A stretch of 64,000 bases of DNA from positions 372,001-436,000 of the forward strand of contig CALSTU010000004.1 in the NCBI GenBank assembly GCA_943789355.1, written 5' to 3'. This stretch comes from UBA7430 sp002478765. Its GTDB lineage: Bacteria > Bacteroidota > Bacteroidia > Flavobacteriales > UBA7430. The notes beneath the pieces were generated by a model, which worked only from the letters and a program-made list of their open reading frames with translations, was not told the DNA's origin and made no database searches. The position numbers and the translations under genes were made by a program. Each line of letters opens with the position of its first letter. The stretch's first letter is position 1. Below are positions 16,608 through 24,316 of the stretch, piece after piece.

Positions 16608-17885
16608 ATGATGAACTTTGTTGAGGAAATGAAATGGAGAGGCATGATACACGACATCATGCCCGGAACGGAAGCGCAACTGCAAAAAGAAATGACGTCT
16701 GCATACATTGGCTTCGATCCTACGGCAGATTCATTGCACATTGGTAGCTTGGTGCAAATCATGACTTTGGTGCACCTCCAAAGGTCCGGTCATAAACCCA
16801 TGGCCTTGGTGGGCGGTGCTACCGGAATGGTAGGCGATCCATCAGGAAAGTCAAAGGAAAGAAACTTGCTTTCGGAAGAGGTTTTGGCGCACAACCTAAG
16901 TTGTGTGCAAAAACAGTTGGCACGATTTTTAGACTTTGACTGTGGCAACAACTCGGCGGAGATCGTCAATAATTACGACTGGTTTAAGGATTTTAATTTC
17001 CTTGATTTCATTCGCGATGTGGGTAAGCACATCAGCATCAATTACATGATGGCCAAAGACTCGGTAAAATCTCGTTTAGAAACCGGAATGTCTTTTACGG
17101 AGTTTACCTACCAATTGGTTCAGGGTTATGACTTTTACCATTTGTATACCGAAAAGAACTGCAAGCTACAGCTCGGAGGTTCCGATCAGTGGGGAAATAT
17201 TGTTACCGGTACGGAACTGATTCGAAGAAAAGCCAGAGGCGAAGCTTTTGCCATAACGACTCCTTTAATTAAGAAGGCCGATGGAACCAAATTCGGAAAA
17301 ACCGAAGGCGGAAATGTGTGGTTGGACGCAGAACGTACCTCGCCGTATAAATTTTATCAGTATTGGTTGAATTCCTCGGATGAAGATGCCAAAACGTACA
17401 TTAAGATTTTCACCCTGATGCCCAAGAAAGAAATTGACGCCCTCATCGCAGAACACGAAACAGTACCACACCTTAGAGTTTTACAGAAAGCCTTGGGTAA
17501 AGATGTAACCGAACGTGTACACAGTGCGGATGCCTACCAAAGAGCTATTGAGGCTTCTGAGATTCTATTTGGAAAAGACACGGCCGCGCAATTAAAGACG
17601 ATTCAAGAGCGTGATTTACTGGATATTTTTGAAGGCGTCCCTCAATTTGAGGTTTCCAAAGCAGCCATCGAAGAAGGGGTAGAGGTGATTGATTTGTTGG
17701 CTCAAAAAACACAAGTTTTTTCTTCCAACGGAGATGCCCGAAGAATGCTCAAATCCAATGCGGTCAGCATCAATAAGGTAAAGGTTACTGCCGAGAAAAT
17801 CGTCAACTCTGAGGCTTTGCTTAACGACAAATACATCTTGGTGCAGAAGGGGAAAAAGAACTATTTTTTACTGAAAGCGATATAG
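16608..17885 (+). CDS. tyrS: Tyrosyl-tRNA synthetase
   Basis: 425 residues. Class I motif GFDPTADSLHIGSL, the tyrosine-binding LQGYDFYHL-like segment, GGSDQWGN, KFGKTEGG as KMSKS equivalent, and a C-terminal S4 RNA-binding domain (about 360-420). It charges tRNA-Tyr. Two ATGs in a row open the frame (16608 and 16611); either could be used. A near-consensus -7 box TATTTTTA is at 16581-16588. Confidence 0.97.
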   Translation: MMNFVEEMKWRGMIHDIMPGTEAQLQKEMTSAYIGFDPTADSLHIGSLVQIMTLVHLQRSGHKPMALVGGATGMVGDPSGKSKERNLLSEEVLAHNLSCVQKQLARFLDFDCGNNSAEIVNNYDWFKDFNFLDFIRDVGKHISINYMMAKDSVKSRLETGMSFTEFTYQLVQGYDFYHLYTEKNCKLQLGGSDQWGNIVTGTELIRRKARGEAFAITTPLIKKADGTKFGKTEGGNVWLDAERTSPYKFYQYWLNSSDEDAKTYIKIFTLMPKKEIDALIAEHETVPHLRVLQKALGKDVTERVHSADAYQRAIEASEILFGKDTAAQLKTIQERDLLDIFEGVPQFEVSKAAIEEGVEVIDLLAQKTQVFSSNGDARRMLKSNAVSINKVKVTAEKIVNSEALLNDKYILVQKGKKNYFLLKAI

Positions 17886-17906
17886 ACTTCAATTAAGGAT
17901 TTATTT

Positions 17907-18887
17907 TCAAAGGGATGATCCAACCATCAAGTTACAACCCCTCACATCGCTGTAGTCAAATCTCCCCAAGACTTCAAAACTCCCGTCTGCATGTATTTTA
18001 CCTAAGTCTTGGCTGGCTATGAAAGCACAGGAATACACATTGGCCAAGTCAATGATGTTGAGTCCCCCTCTATGTTTGGATTTTGAAAAGGGATCATTGA
18101 TGTCTCTGCAGCTCACTTTCATCCAGGGCGGACAGCTAAAACGGCCCAGCTCTTTGGCGTAAGCCTGCGATAAGAGTTCCGTCATTCCATATTCCGAATG
18201 AATATTTTTTTGATGAAAGGCGGTGCCAATATGTTCATGCAACTCTTCTCGAATCATTTCTTTACGGCGCCCTTTCATCCCTCCGGTTTCCATCACGACG
18301 GTATGCTGAAGCGGTAAAGGGTATTTTTCTACGAAATCAAGAAGCCCAAAGCTTACTCCCATCAACAGTGTTTTTCGGTTTTTTTCTTCGAGGTTTTCCA
18401 GTTGAGCATAGAGCTTCTCGTGTTCATTTAAGTAAAAACCACTTTCTTCTTTTTCAGAAGCTTGAATCAATTTTTCACACATATAGATGAGTGAAGAGCC
18501 ACTGCGTTCTAGGTAAGAAGGTAGAAGTGCAAGAATGGTGTAGTCTTTTGGGTTGCCGTAAAAATGCTCAAACCCCTTAAAGAAACTCTGTTCATAAATA
18601 GATAGGTCATGAACGGAGTGCTGGCTCTGAAGCCCTGTGGTACCACTGCTGGTAAAAACTTGTTGACTTTGATGGGGTTGGCATACGACTTCGTGAGTTT
18701 TAAACAACTCAATCGGAAGGTAGGGGACGTTGTCTAATTCTTTTACACTTCTTGGATCTACCTTGATGTGTTTAAGGTAATTCCGATAGACGGGATTGGA
18801 CTGGGCTTGAAATTGAAAAATTTCGAGCGCAAGCTTTTCGAACGACTTTTCCGAATGGTTTTGAAAAATTTGTGTTCCCCAATGCAT
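17907..18887 (-). CDS. LuxE-like acyl-protein synthetase family protein
   Basis: 326 residues from the ATG at 18887. It belongs to the LuxE/acyl-protein synthetase group of adenylate-forming enzymes: VFTSSGTTGLQSQHSV is the AMP-binding loop, followed by LLPSYLERSGSSLI, TGGMKGRRKEMIRE and EYGMTELLSQAY. Such proteins activate a carboxylic acid as an acyl-AMP; the acceptor here is unknown, and no lux reductase genes are nearby. It starts 5 bp after the carbonic anhydrase stop, so the two genes form an operon. Confidence 0.78.
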   Translation of the reverse strand: MHWGTQIFQNHSEKSFEKLALEIFQFQAQSNPVYRNYLKHIKVDPRSVKELDNVPYLPIELFKTHEVVCQPHQSQQVFTSSGTTGLQSQHSVHDLSIYEQSFFKGFEHFYGNPKDYTILALLPSYLERSGSSLIYMCEKLIQASEKEESGFYLNEHEKLYAQLENLEEKNRKTLLMGVSFGLLDFVEKYPLPLQHTVVMETGGMKGRRKEMIREELHEHIGTAFHQKNIHSEYGMTELLSQAYAKELGRFSCPPWMKVSCRDINDPFSKSKHRGGLNIIDLANVYSCAFIASQDLGKIHADGSFEVLGRFDYSDVRGCNLMVGSSL

Positions 18888-18892
18888 CAAGT

Positions 18893-19504
18893 TTATGATT
18901 GAGCCAATTCAATCTTCCCTTTTGCTACGTCGTACATAGCGCCCACAATCATGATGTTCCCATCTTTTTCTAGCTTTGCTAGGGCTGGGCTTTCATTTCT
19001 CAATTGCGAAATGCACTGGAGTACATTTTCTTTAGCCACAGCATCCACATAGTCCGACGTAGGTTCGTATGGACTTATTTTTTCTTTGGCCGCATCAAAC
19101 TTTTTCAGCAGCGCCGTGATGTTTCCAAACTCCACGTTTTGGCAGGCTGAAGTAATCGCTCCACACTTGGTGTGTCCCAAAACCAAAAGCAATTTAGATC
19201 CCGCAAAGTGACAAGCGTATTCCAAAGAGGCAATGACATCTGTATTTACGGCATTCCCAGCAATTTTCACATTAAACAAATCGCCAATACCTTGGTCAAA
19301 AATCAGCTCTGTCGCTACGCGAGAGTCAATACAACTCAAAACACTTGCGAATGGGTATTGCGCATTTGCACTAAGCGCTACATCCTTCATCAAATCTTTC
19401 GTTTCGTTTTTCTGTGCAACAAAACGAGCATTTCCTTCGATTAAAAAGTCAAGAGCCTGCTGTGGACTGATGGTATTCTGAATTTCTTTGGTTGTAGCTT
19501 TCAT
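18893..19504 (-). CDS. can: Beta-class carbonic anhydrase
   Basis: 203 residues from the ATG at 19504. Zinc ligands and catalytic dyad: CIDSRV (Cys58, Asp60, Arg62) and HTKCGAI (His111, Cys114). It interconverts CO2 and bicarbonate in the cytoplasm, supplying bicarbonate for carboxylases. An upstream TTG at 19513 is possible but less likely; the candidate -7 box TAAATTTA (complement of 19521-19528) sits just upstream. It heads an operon with the LuxE-like gene and is divergent from the arsenate reductase gene. Confidence 0.93.
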   Translation of the reverse strand: MKATTKEIQNTISPQQALDFLIEGNARFVAQKNETKDLMKDVALSANAQYPFASVLSCIDSRVATELIFDQGIGDLFNVKIAGNAVNTDVIASLEYACHFAGSKLLLVLGHTKCGAITSACQNVEFGNITALLKKFDAAKEKISPYEPTSDYVDAVAKENVLQCISQLRNESPALAKLEKDGNIMIVGAMYDVAKGKIELAQS

Positions 19505-19566
19505 AATTGGCAAATTGCTTTAAATTTACAGGACAAATTTATGTAAATTCAATTACGCGTCAAAGG

Positions 19567-19971
19567 ATGAAAAAAATACTTATTTTATGTACCGGCAACT
19601 CATGCAGAAGTCAGATTTTGGAAGCTTGGTTGCGACATTTTTCAGAAGGAAAGTTTGAAGTTTACAGTGCGGGTGTGGAAACGCATGGCATCAATCCAGA
19701 TGCAGTATTCTACATGAACGAAATCGGTATTGATCTTTCGAGCCATACCTCAGATCTCATGGACAAATACCTTCATATGGAGTTTGACCTGATTGTTACG
19801 GTCTGTGATCATGCCAAAGAGACCTGTCCGGTTTTCCCTAAGGCGACGCAAACCATTCATCGCAATTTTGAAGATCCATCGAAAGTTATGGACGAAAAAG
19901 AAGCGGCATTCCGGAGAGTGCGCGCACAGCTTGAGGAGTTTGCCAAAAGCTTGGTAGAGAAGTTCGTTTAA
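19567..19971 (+). CDS. arsC: Thioredoxin-coupled arsenate reductase / LMW phosphatase fold
   Basis: 134 residues from the ATG at 19567. The P-loop CTGNSCRS (Cys8, Arg14) is the low-molecular-weight phosphatase CX5R motif, and the redox pair Cys80/Cys87 in VCDHAKETCP matches the three-cysteine relay of thioredoxin-linked ArsC. It reduces arsenate to arsenite. There is no ars efflux pump or repressor beside it, so a housekeeping or constitutive role is likely. An in-frame ORF extends upstream to 19507 but lacks family similarity. Confidence 0.85.
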   Translation: MKKILILCTGNSCRSQILEAWLRHFSEGKFEVYSAGVETHGINPDAVFYMNEIGIDLSSHTSDLMDKYLHMEFDLIVTVCDHAKETCPVFPKATQTIHRNFEDPSKVMDEKEAAFRRVRAQLEEFAKSLVEKFV

Positions 19972-20111
19972 AGGTTAAATGAAGCCTGCTTTTTCCCTGA
20001 TTCAGGTGCTTGTTTTAACTTTTAAAAGCACAGAAAACTCTAAATTTCAAGCCGCTTCATCTTCCGGTATTCTTTTTTTTGAATTTGACTTTTTCTTCTC
20101 ATGAAGATTAG

Positions 20112-20119
20112 TATATTTG
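20112..20119 (+). promoter_or_regulatory. -7 box of tRNA-Asn promoter
   Basis: TATATTTG matches TAnnTTTG, 13 bp before the mature tRNA 5' end. A TTTG at 20084-20087 is a possible -33 element with a slightly long spacer of 24 bp. Confidence 0.6.
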
Positions 20120-20132
20120 CGACCGCTAACAC

Positions 20133-20206
20133 TCCTCCTTAGCTCAGTTGGTTAGAGCATCTGACTGTTAATCAGAGGGTCCTTGGTTCGAGTCCAAGAG
20201 GGGGAG
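20133..20206 (+). tRNA. tRNA-Asn (anticodon GUU)
   Basis: 74-nt cloverleaf: acceptor TCCTCCT / AGGGGGA with one G-U pair, D arm GCTC...GAGC, anticodon stem TCTGA / TCAGA with loop CTGTTAA (anticodon GTT at 20167-20169), T arm CTTGG-TTCGAGT-CCAAG, and discriminator G at 20206 as expected for tRNA-Asn. CCA is not encoded. It is the only RNA gene I find in the window, and its 3' flank is copied further downstream. Confidence 0.97.
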
Positions 20207-20254
20207 CAAGCAAATCAAAGCACTTACAGCAATGTAGGTGCTTTTTTTGTGCCT
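20206..20254 (+). repeat. tRNA-Asn 3'-flank repeat, copy 1
   Basis: The unit begins at the tRNA discriminator base (GCAAGCA...) and runs through the terminator to CCT. It matches 21753-21801 at 43 of 49 positions with no gap by my alignment. A looser third terminator of the same kind lies at 22387-22418. Confidence 0.8.
20217..20249 (+). terminator. Terminator of tRNA-Asn
   Basis: A 10-bp stem AGCACTTACA / TGTAGGTGCT with a GCAA loop and one G-U pair, followed by seven T. It is part of the 49-bp unit repeated at 21753-21801. Confidence 0.85.
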
Positions 20255-20281
20255 ATTAAAAACAGATAAAAAATTTAAATA

Positions 20282-20289
20282 TATATTTG
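20282..20289 (+). promoter_or_regulatory. -7 box of the PhoD-like gene
   Basis: TATATTTG, a TAnnTTTG match, 26 nt before the ATG at 20316; the gene therefore has its own promoter after the tRNA terminator. Confidence 0.6.
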
Positions 20290-20315
20290 TCCGGCATCAA
20301 TCAAACAAATGAAAC

Positions 20316-21665
20316 ATGGATTTAGCCAGAAAATTTAAGCACTCGATTTTTTTAACCTTCACCATACTGTTCAGTATCATCAGCTGCGGTGATATGGATG
20401 ATTTCATGTACCAGCAAGATCAGCCCCTGGATGAGCAGACCGATTCTTTAATCAATTTCCTGTGGTCTGGTGGTGTCACAGAAAACACGGCAAAAGTCAC
20501 CGGACAAGTAAGTATGGATTCTGACAGTATACGTTTGGTTGTGAGTACACGCAAAGATTTAGTCAGCTCAACCTACAGTGATTATAAAATTGCGGATTCA
20601 ACAATCAATAACAGGCTCGTAACTTTTGACCTTAGGTCATTGGAACCCAATACGCAGTATTATTACGGTCTAGAAATCGACAATAATGCAGAACGCGTAA
20701 CCAATTACACGGGCAAGTTTAAAACGGTATCAAATGAGCCCATGAGCTTCTCCTTTGCCTTAGGGGCTTGTAGTAAATCTGGAAACGGGAGTGTATACAA
20801 CACCATTGCGAATGACGACATTCTGTTTTTTATGCATACGGGCGATCTTCATTACAGTGATATCGGCTCAGATAACATCAATCGATTTCGGAGCGCCTAT
20901 GAAAATCAGCTTTCCGGGACGGACATGGGTAGGCTTTTTAAGAACACACCCATGGCTTACATGTGGGACGATCACGACTATGGACCCAACAACTCTGACG
21001 CCACAGCACCCGGTCGTAATTCATCCAGGTTGGCCTATCAGGAATTTGTTCCTCATTATCCTCTTGATGCTGGCTCGGGAGATGTTCCTATCTATCAGTC
21101 ATTTAATGTCGGAAGGGTATTGTTTATCCTAACGGACAACCGATCGGAAAGAACGCCATACAGAGCAAGTTCTTCAAATAAAACAGTATTGGGTTCGCAG
21201 CAGAAGGCGTGGTTTAAAAACAAACTTTTAGAAGCTCAGGGAACCTATCCTTTGATTGTTTGGGTAAATACATTTCCCTGGATAAGTGAACAAGGCGAAG
21301 GCGACGATGGCTGGGAGTGGTATCAAGAAGAAAGAAATGAAATCGCTAATTTCATCGTTGATAATGACATTAAGGGATTGTGTATGCTAAGTGGAGATGC
21401 ACACATGATCGCAATTGATGACGGAACCAACAGCAATTACTCAAACACAGAAGGTGAGGGGTTTCCTGTTTTCCATGCGGGGGCATTGTCCCGAAGCGGT
21501 TCTTACAAAGGAGGCCCATACAGCCACGGAGCATTTCCGGGAGAAGGACAATATGGTTTGATGAGCGTTGAAGATCGAGGAGGAGATGAAATAAAAGTTG
21601 TCTGGAGCGGTAGAAACTTATCTCGGGAAATAATCGAATATAGTTTTGATGTCCAGGCCAATTGA
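20316..21665 (+). CDS. PhoD-like metallophosphatase lipoprotein
   Basis: 449 residues. Lipoprotein signal with lipobox ending at Cys24 (SIISC), a fibronectin-like N-terminal domain (about 45-137), then the PhoD catalytic domain: GACSKSG near 150, MHTGDLHYSD with Asp177 and Tyr180, WDDHDYGPNNSD (219-227), and SGDAHM. These are the Fe/Ca ligands of PhoD alkaline phosphatases and phosphodiesterases. It likely releases phosphate from organic phosphate esters at the cell surface or in the periplasm. It is bracketed by the two copies of the tRNA-Asn flank repeat, so it may have been inserted there. Confidence 0.85.
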   Translation: MDLARKFKHSIFLTFTILFSIISCGDMDDFMYQQDQPLDEQTDSLINFLWSGGVTENTAKVTGQVSMDSDSIRLVVSTRKDLVSSTYSDYKIADSTINNRLVTFDLRSLEPNTQYYYGLEIDNNAERVTNYTGKFKTVSNEPMSFSFALGACSKSGNGSVYNTIANDDILFFMHTGDLHYSDIGSDNINRFRSAYENQLSGTDMGRLFKNTPMAYMWDDHDYGPNNSDATAPGRNSSRLAYQEFVPHYPLDAGSGDVPIYQSFNVGRVLFILTDNRSERTPYRASSSNKTVLGSQQKAWFKNKLLEAQGTYPLIVWVNTFPWISEQGEGDDGWEWYQEERNEIANFIVDNDIKGLCMLSGDAHMIAIDDGTNSNYSNTEGEGFPVFHAGALSRSGSYKGGPYSHGAFPGEGQYGLMSVEDRGGDEIKVVWSGRNLSREIIEYSFDVQAN

Positions 21666-21752
21666 TTGGATGAACTTTAAAGCATTCGAGTGACACCCAT
21701 GTGCAATATGTCATATACATATTTAGTAAAGCGGAAACGTACAAACTTAGGG

Positions 21753-21801
21753 GCAAGCATAACAAAGCGCTTATAGCCATGTAGGTGCTTTTTTTGTACC
21801 T
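21753..21801 (+). repeat. tRNA-Asn 3'-flank repeat, copy 2 (with terminator)
   Basis: 43 of 49 bases match 20206-20254. It contains the stem AGCGCTTATA / TGTAGGTGCT and a seven-T tract, so it serves as terminator of the PhoD-like gene. Sequence just upstream has GGGG like the tRNA end but no recognisable tRNA body. Confidence 0.8.
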
Positions 21802-21837
21802 TCCGCAAAAATTTTAATCCGGTATAAAAGCAGTTTT

Positions 21838-22344
21838 ATGAATTCTAGTTTTGAAAACAAATTTGAAAAAGCCCTCTGGAGCCTCAGATACGTAGTTATT
21901 TTAGCTGTAATCTTGTCCATACTTTCTTCGATTGCCTTGTTTGTTATCGGAAGCTGGGATATTGTACAGGCCATCATTTTCAAAAACCCACTTTTTGATT
22001 CATCCATAACGAATAACAACGATTTATTGTTTGGAATCATCTCTTCTATTGACTTGTTTTTAATCGGTATTGTGTTGCTGATTTTTGGTTTTGGAGTCTA
22101 CGAACTCTTCATCAGCGAGATTGATTTTGCCAAGGGAAAGTTTTCAGATTCTACCCTCAAAATTAAGAGCTTGGATCAGCTAAAAAACAAAATCATCAAG
22201 GTGATCATCATCGTCTTGATTGTGAAGTTCTTTGAAAAAATGCTGAAACTCTCAGCAGACTTTTCTACACCAGAAGACCTTTTGATTTTTGGAGGCTCCA
22301 TACTCACCATCTGTGTGGGGTACTATTTGATCAATCGGCCATAG
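21838..22344 (+). CDS. YqhA/UPF0114 family membrane protein
   Basis: 168 residues with three strongly hydrophobic segments (about 17-40, 66-90 and 115-135) plus a weaker one at the C-terminus. The pattern LWSLRYVVILAVILSILSSIALF and YELFISEIDFA fits the YqhA/UPF0114 family of inner-membrane proteins of unknown function. It stands alone between two related terminators; its promoter is not clear. Confidence 0.8.
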   Translation: MNSSFENKFEKALWSLRYVVILAVILSILSSIALFVIGSWDIVQAIIFKNPLFDSSITNNNDLLFGIISSIDLFLIGIVLLIFGFGVYELFISEIDFAKGKFSDSTLKIKSLDQLKNKIIKVIIIVLIVKFFEKMLKLSADFSTPEDLLIFGGSILTICVGYYLINRP

Positions 22345-22386
22345 GCTATCAGATACAAAGGTGTTTGCGTTCTTTAGAAGTGCCTA

Positions 22387-22418
22387 AAAGCACTTGCATT
22401 TTGTGAGTGCTTTTTTTA
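22387..22418 (+). terminator. Terminator after the YqhA-like gene
   Basis: Stem AGCACTTGCA (22389-22398) / TGTGAGTGCT (22402-22411) with two G-U pairs, 3-nt loop and seven T. It resembles the tRNA-Asn terminator in sequence and may be a third, diverged copy. Confidence 0.8.
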
Positions 22419-22466
22419 TTCCTATGGGAACTTTAGGTAGGGCTTCATAAGCTACTTCCTTTGTTG

Positions 22467-22474
22467 TATTTTTG
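22467..22474 (+). promoter_or_regulatory. -7 box before the 125-residue conserved protein
   Basis: TATTTTTG matches TAnnTTTG, 34 nt before the ATG at 22509. Confidence 0.5.
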
Positions 22475-22508
22475 AGGCAACGCATGCAACCAAAAGATAC
22501 CTGAGTCT

Positions 22509-22886
22509 ATGAATCGTTCCGAAAAACTTTTAGCCTGTCGCCCCTCAATCAATATTGATGATGCGAAAAAATCAAGGCCCGAAGAGGATTTCCAAAATCG
22601 GGTGTTACGTCCCATACTGAAATTTCAGAACGACCTCTTCCTGCAGATGTTTGTCCGTACTTGTGAACGTTACAAAATCAATTTTGAGGCGCTTACCAAG
22701 CAAGAGCAAGAGATTCATATCGAAGGCTTGTTTCACAAACAGCCCAAGCTTAAAGCCTTATTCATCGGCGTGGTGATTTCACTGTTTACGATAGACGAAT
22801 ACGAAGTTTACGCCGCCCAACAAAATCACTTCAACAAACGAATTACGCAAATGCTTATGGAGCGCTTGAAGGATCAGATGATGTGA
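22509..22886 (+). CDS. Conserved hypothetical Bacteroidota protein
   Basis: 125 residues, charged and mostly helical, no signal peptide. The pattern RPEEDFQNRVLRPILKFQND and the C-terminal IDEYEVYAAQQ...NKRITQMLMERLK recall a family of small flavobacterial proteins that is often labelled glyoxalase in databases, but I see no glyoxalase metal site, so that label should not be trusted. Function unknown. Confidence 0.65.
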   Translation: MNRSEKLLACRPSINIDDAKKSRPEEDFQNRVLRPILKFQNDLFLQMFVRTCERYKINFEALTKQEQEIHIEGLFHKQPKLKALFIGVVISLFTIDEYEVYAAQQNHFNKRITQMLMERLKDQMM

Positions 22887-22919
22887 TTTTTTCGTAACTT
22901 TGGTTAAAACCCATTCAAG

Positions 22920-23975
22920 ATGAACAACACCAGCACTCCCTCCAAAGCCTTGATTTTGTTGAGAAAAGTATGTTTTGGCTTTCTGTTATTACCTTTTACG
23001 CTACTCGCCCAAACCACGCACACAGTAAATGTAGGCCCCGGACTTACTTACGATCCTTCAGAATTAACGATTACTGCGGGCGATGTGGTGACTTGGATTA
23101 GTTTGGGAGGCTATCATGATGTAAATTTTGACGAGAATTCAGTAAACGGAAATTCTTTTGGAAATCCGATTTCAATAGTTGAAGCATCTTTACCTCCTCA
23201 AGGCGAAGGAACCATGGGTTCTATTACCTTTCCAGATTCTGGTACTTACGATTACGATTGTTCGGTGGGCTCTCATGCCCTTGGCGGCATGGTTGGAAAA
23301 GTAATTGTTAATCCAGCCCCTGATGAAAACTCACACACCGTGTATGTGGGCCCCGGACTTACTTACGATCCTTCAGAATTAACGATTACTGCGGGCGATG
23401 TGGTGACTTGGATTAGTTTGGGAGGAACGCATGATGTCAACTTTAATACGAATACGGTTACCGGAACTTCATTCGGGAATCCTACATCCATTGCAGATGC
23501 ATCTTTACCGACTCAGGGAGCAGGAACTATGGGGTCTATTGCCTTTCCAGATGCGGGCACCTACGATTACGATTGCTCGGTGGGTGCACATGCCCAGTAT
23601 GGCATGGTAGGAAAAGTAGTGGTCAATGCCGCGAGTGTAAGCACTCCGAGTATGACAGATGAAATCTTGGAGCTCTTTGCGGTGTGGAACACATCCATAA
23701 GTTTGGATAAAGGCTGGAACATGTTTGGATATGGCTGCCCAGAACCAAAGGATGTCATTGAGGTGCTTTCGGCGCATACCGATAAAATCATCATTGTTAA
23801 AAATAATTCCGGAAAAGCTTACCTGACCGAATACGGATTCAACGGCATAGGCGACTTTTTATCCGGACAGGGTTACCAGGTTAAACTATCCGAATCCATA
23901 GAAGGTTTCAGTTTGTGTGATGACTACATGAGTGAAATCTCGGATCAGTTGAACCTCATTATTAATACCGACTAA
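22920..23975 (+). CDS. Secreted double-cupredoxin protein
   Basis: 351 residues. Signal peptide to about residue 30 (LLLPFTLLAQ). Two plastocyanin/azurin-like domains follow, residues 34-131 and 139-236. Type 1 copper ligands are complete in both: His66, Cys114, His119, Met124 and His171, Cys219, His224, Met229 (spacing C-x4-H-x4-M). A C-terminal domain of about 73 residues (261-333, GWNMFGYGC ... GYQVKL ... FSLC) is shared with the serine protease at 25062-28493. It is probably an extracellular or cell-surface electron carrier or copper binder. The two domains are 77 bp identical at DNA level, so the duplication is young or being homogenised. Confidence 0.82.
   Translation: MNNTSTPSKALILLRKVCFGFLLLPFTLLAQTTHTVNVGPGLTYDPSELTITAGDVVTWISLGGYHDVNFDENSVNGNSFGNPISIVEASLPPQGEGTMGSITFPDSGTYDYDCSVGSHALGGMVGKVIVNPAPDENSHTVYVGPGLTYDPSELTITAGDVVTWISLGGTHDVNFNTNTVTGTSFGNPTSIADASLPTQGAGTMGSIAFPDAGTYDYDCSVGAHAQYGMVGKVVVNAASVSTPSMTDEILELFAVWNTSISLDKGWNMFGYGCPEPKDVIEVLSAHTDKIIIVKNNSGKAYLTEYGFNGIGDFLSGQGYQVKLSESIEGFSLCDDYMSEISDQLNLIINTD
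23034..23110 (+). repeat. Intragenic direct repeat, copy 1
   Basis: 77 bp identical to 23349-23425, exactly 315 bp (105 codons) apart, encoding the first beta strands of each cupredoxin domain. Confidence 0.9.
23349..23425 (+). repeat. Intragenic direct repeat, copy 2
   Basis: Identical to 23034-23110; sequence around it in the two domains has diverged clearly more. Confidence 0.9.
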
Positions 23976-23995
23976 AGCTTTAATTCTAGGTAATC

Positions 23996-24200
23996 TTATG
24001 AATTGTTAGACGAAGAATTCCATTTATTTACCCACCTATTAAAGTCACGATTGGATTGTTGATTGACTTTATGTAATGGGATTTTTTCTTCGAAGTTGGC
24101 GTTTTCTTTATAGGCTTGCTGAATATCAATTGCAAATTTGCAAAATCAGGATAATAGGTGGATCCAAAACCCACAATCCTATATCTAATAGGCTTTTGTA
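23996..24200 (-). pseudogene. Possible gene remnant
   Basis: On the minus strand a frame ending at TAA 23996-23998 encodes about 49 residues (ending QSNRDFNRWVNKWNSSSNNS) without a start codon; an adjacent frame further upstream encodes KPIRYRIVGFGSTYYPDFANLQ. A single frameshift near 24135 would join them. Composition looks coding, but I do not recognise the protein, so this is a weak call. Confidence 0.25.
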
Positions 24201-24207
24201 ATTGATT

Positions 24208-24215
24208 TATTTTTG
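24208..24215 (+). promoter_or_regulatory. -7 box of the T9SS cargo/protease operon
   Basis: TATTTTTG matches TAnnTTTG, about 100 nt before the ATG at 24317, so the leader would be fairly long. Confidence 0.45.
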
Positions 24216-24316
24216 CGTCTCAAACTCAGTATCTACTGTTTATTATGGGTAGATTTGAAATAAATGATTATTTTTAATGTCAAATTAAAACGCAACACAA
24301 TCACAACGTACTTATT

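Larger units (their letters stand above)
23976..24316. other. Gene-free stretch before the T9SS cargo gene
   Basis: 341 bp. The right part holds the promoter of the next gene (box at 24208-24215). The left part, read on the minus strand, keeps the look of a decayed reading frame (see separate entry). No terminator is obvious after the cupredoxin gene. Confidence 0.5.
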
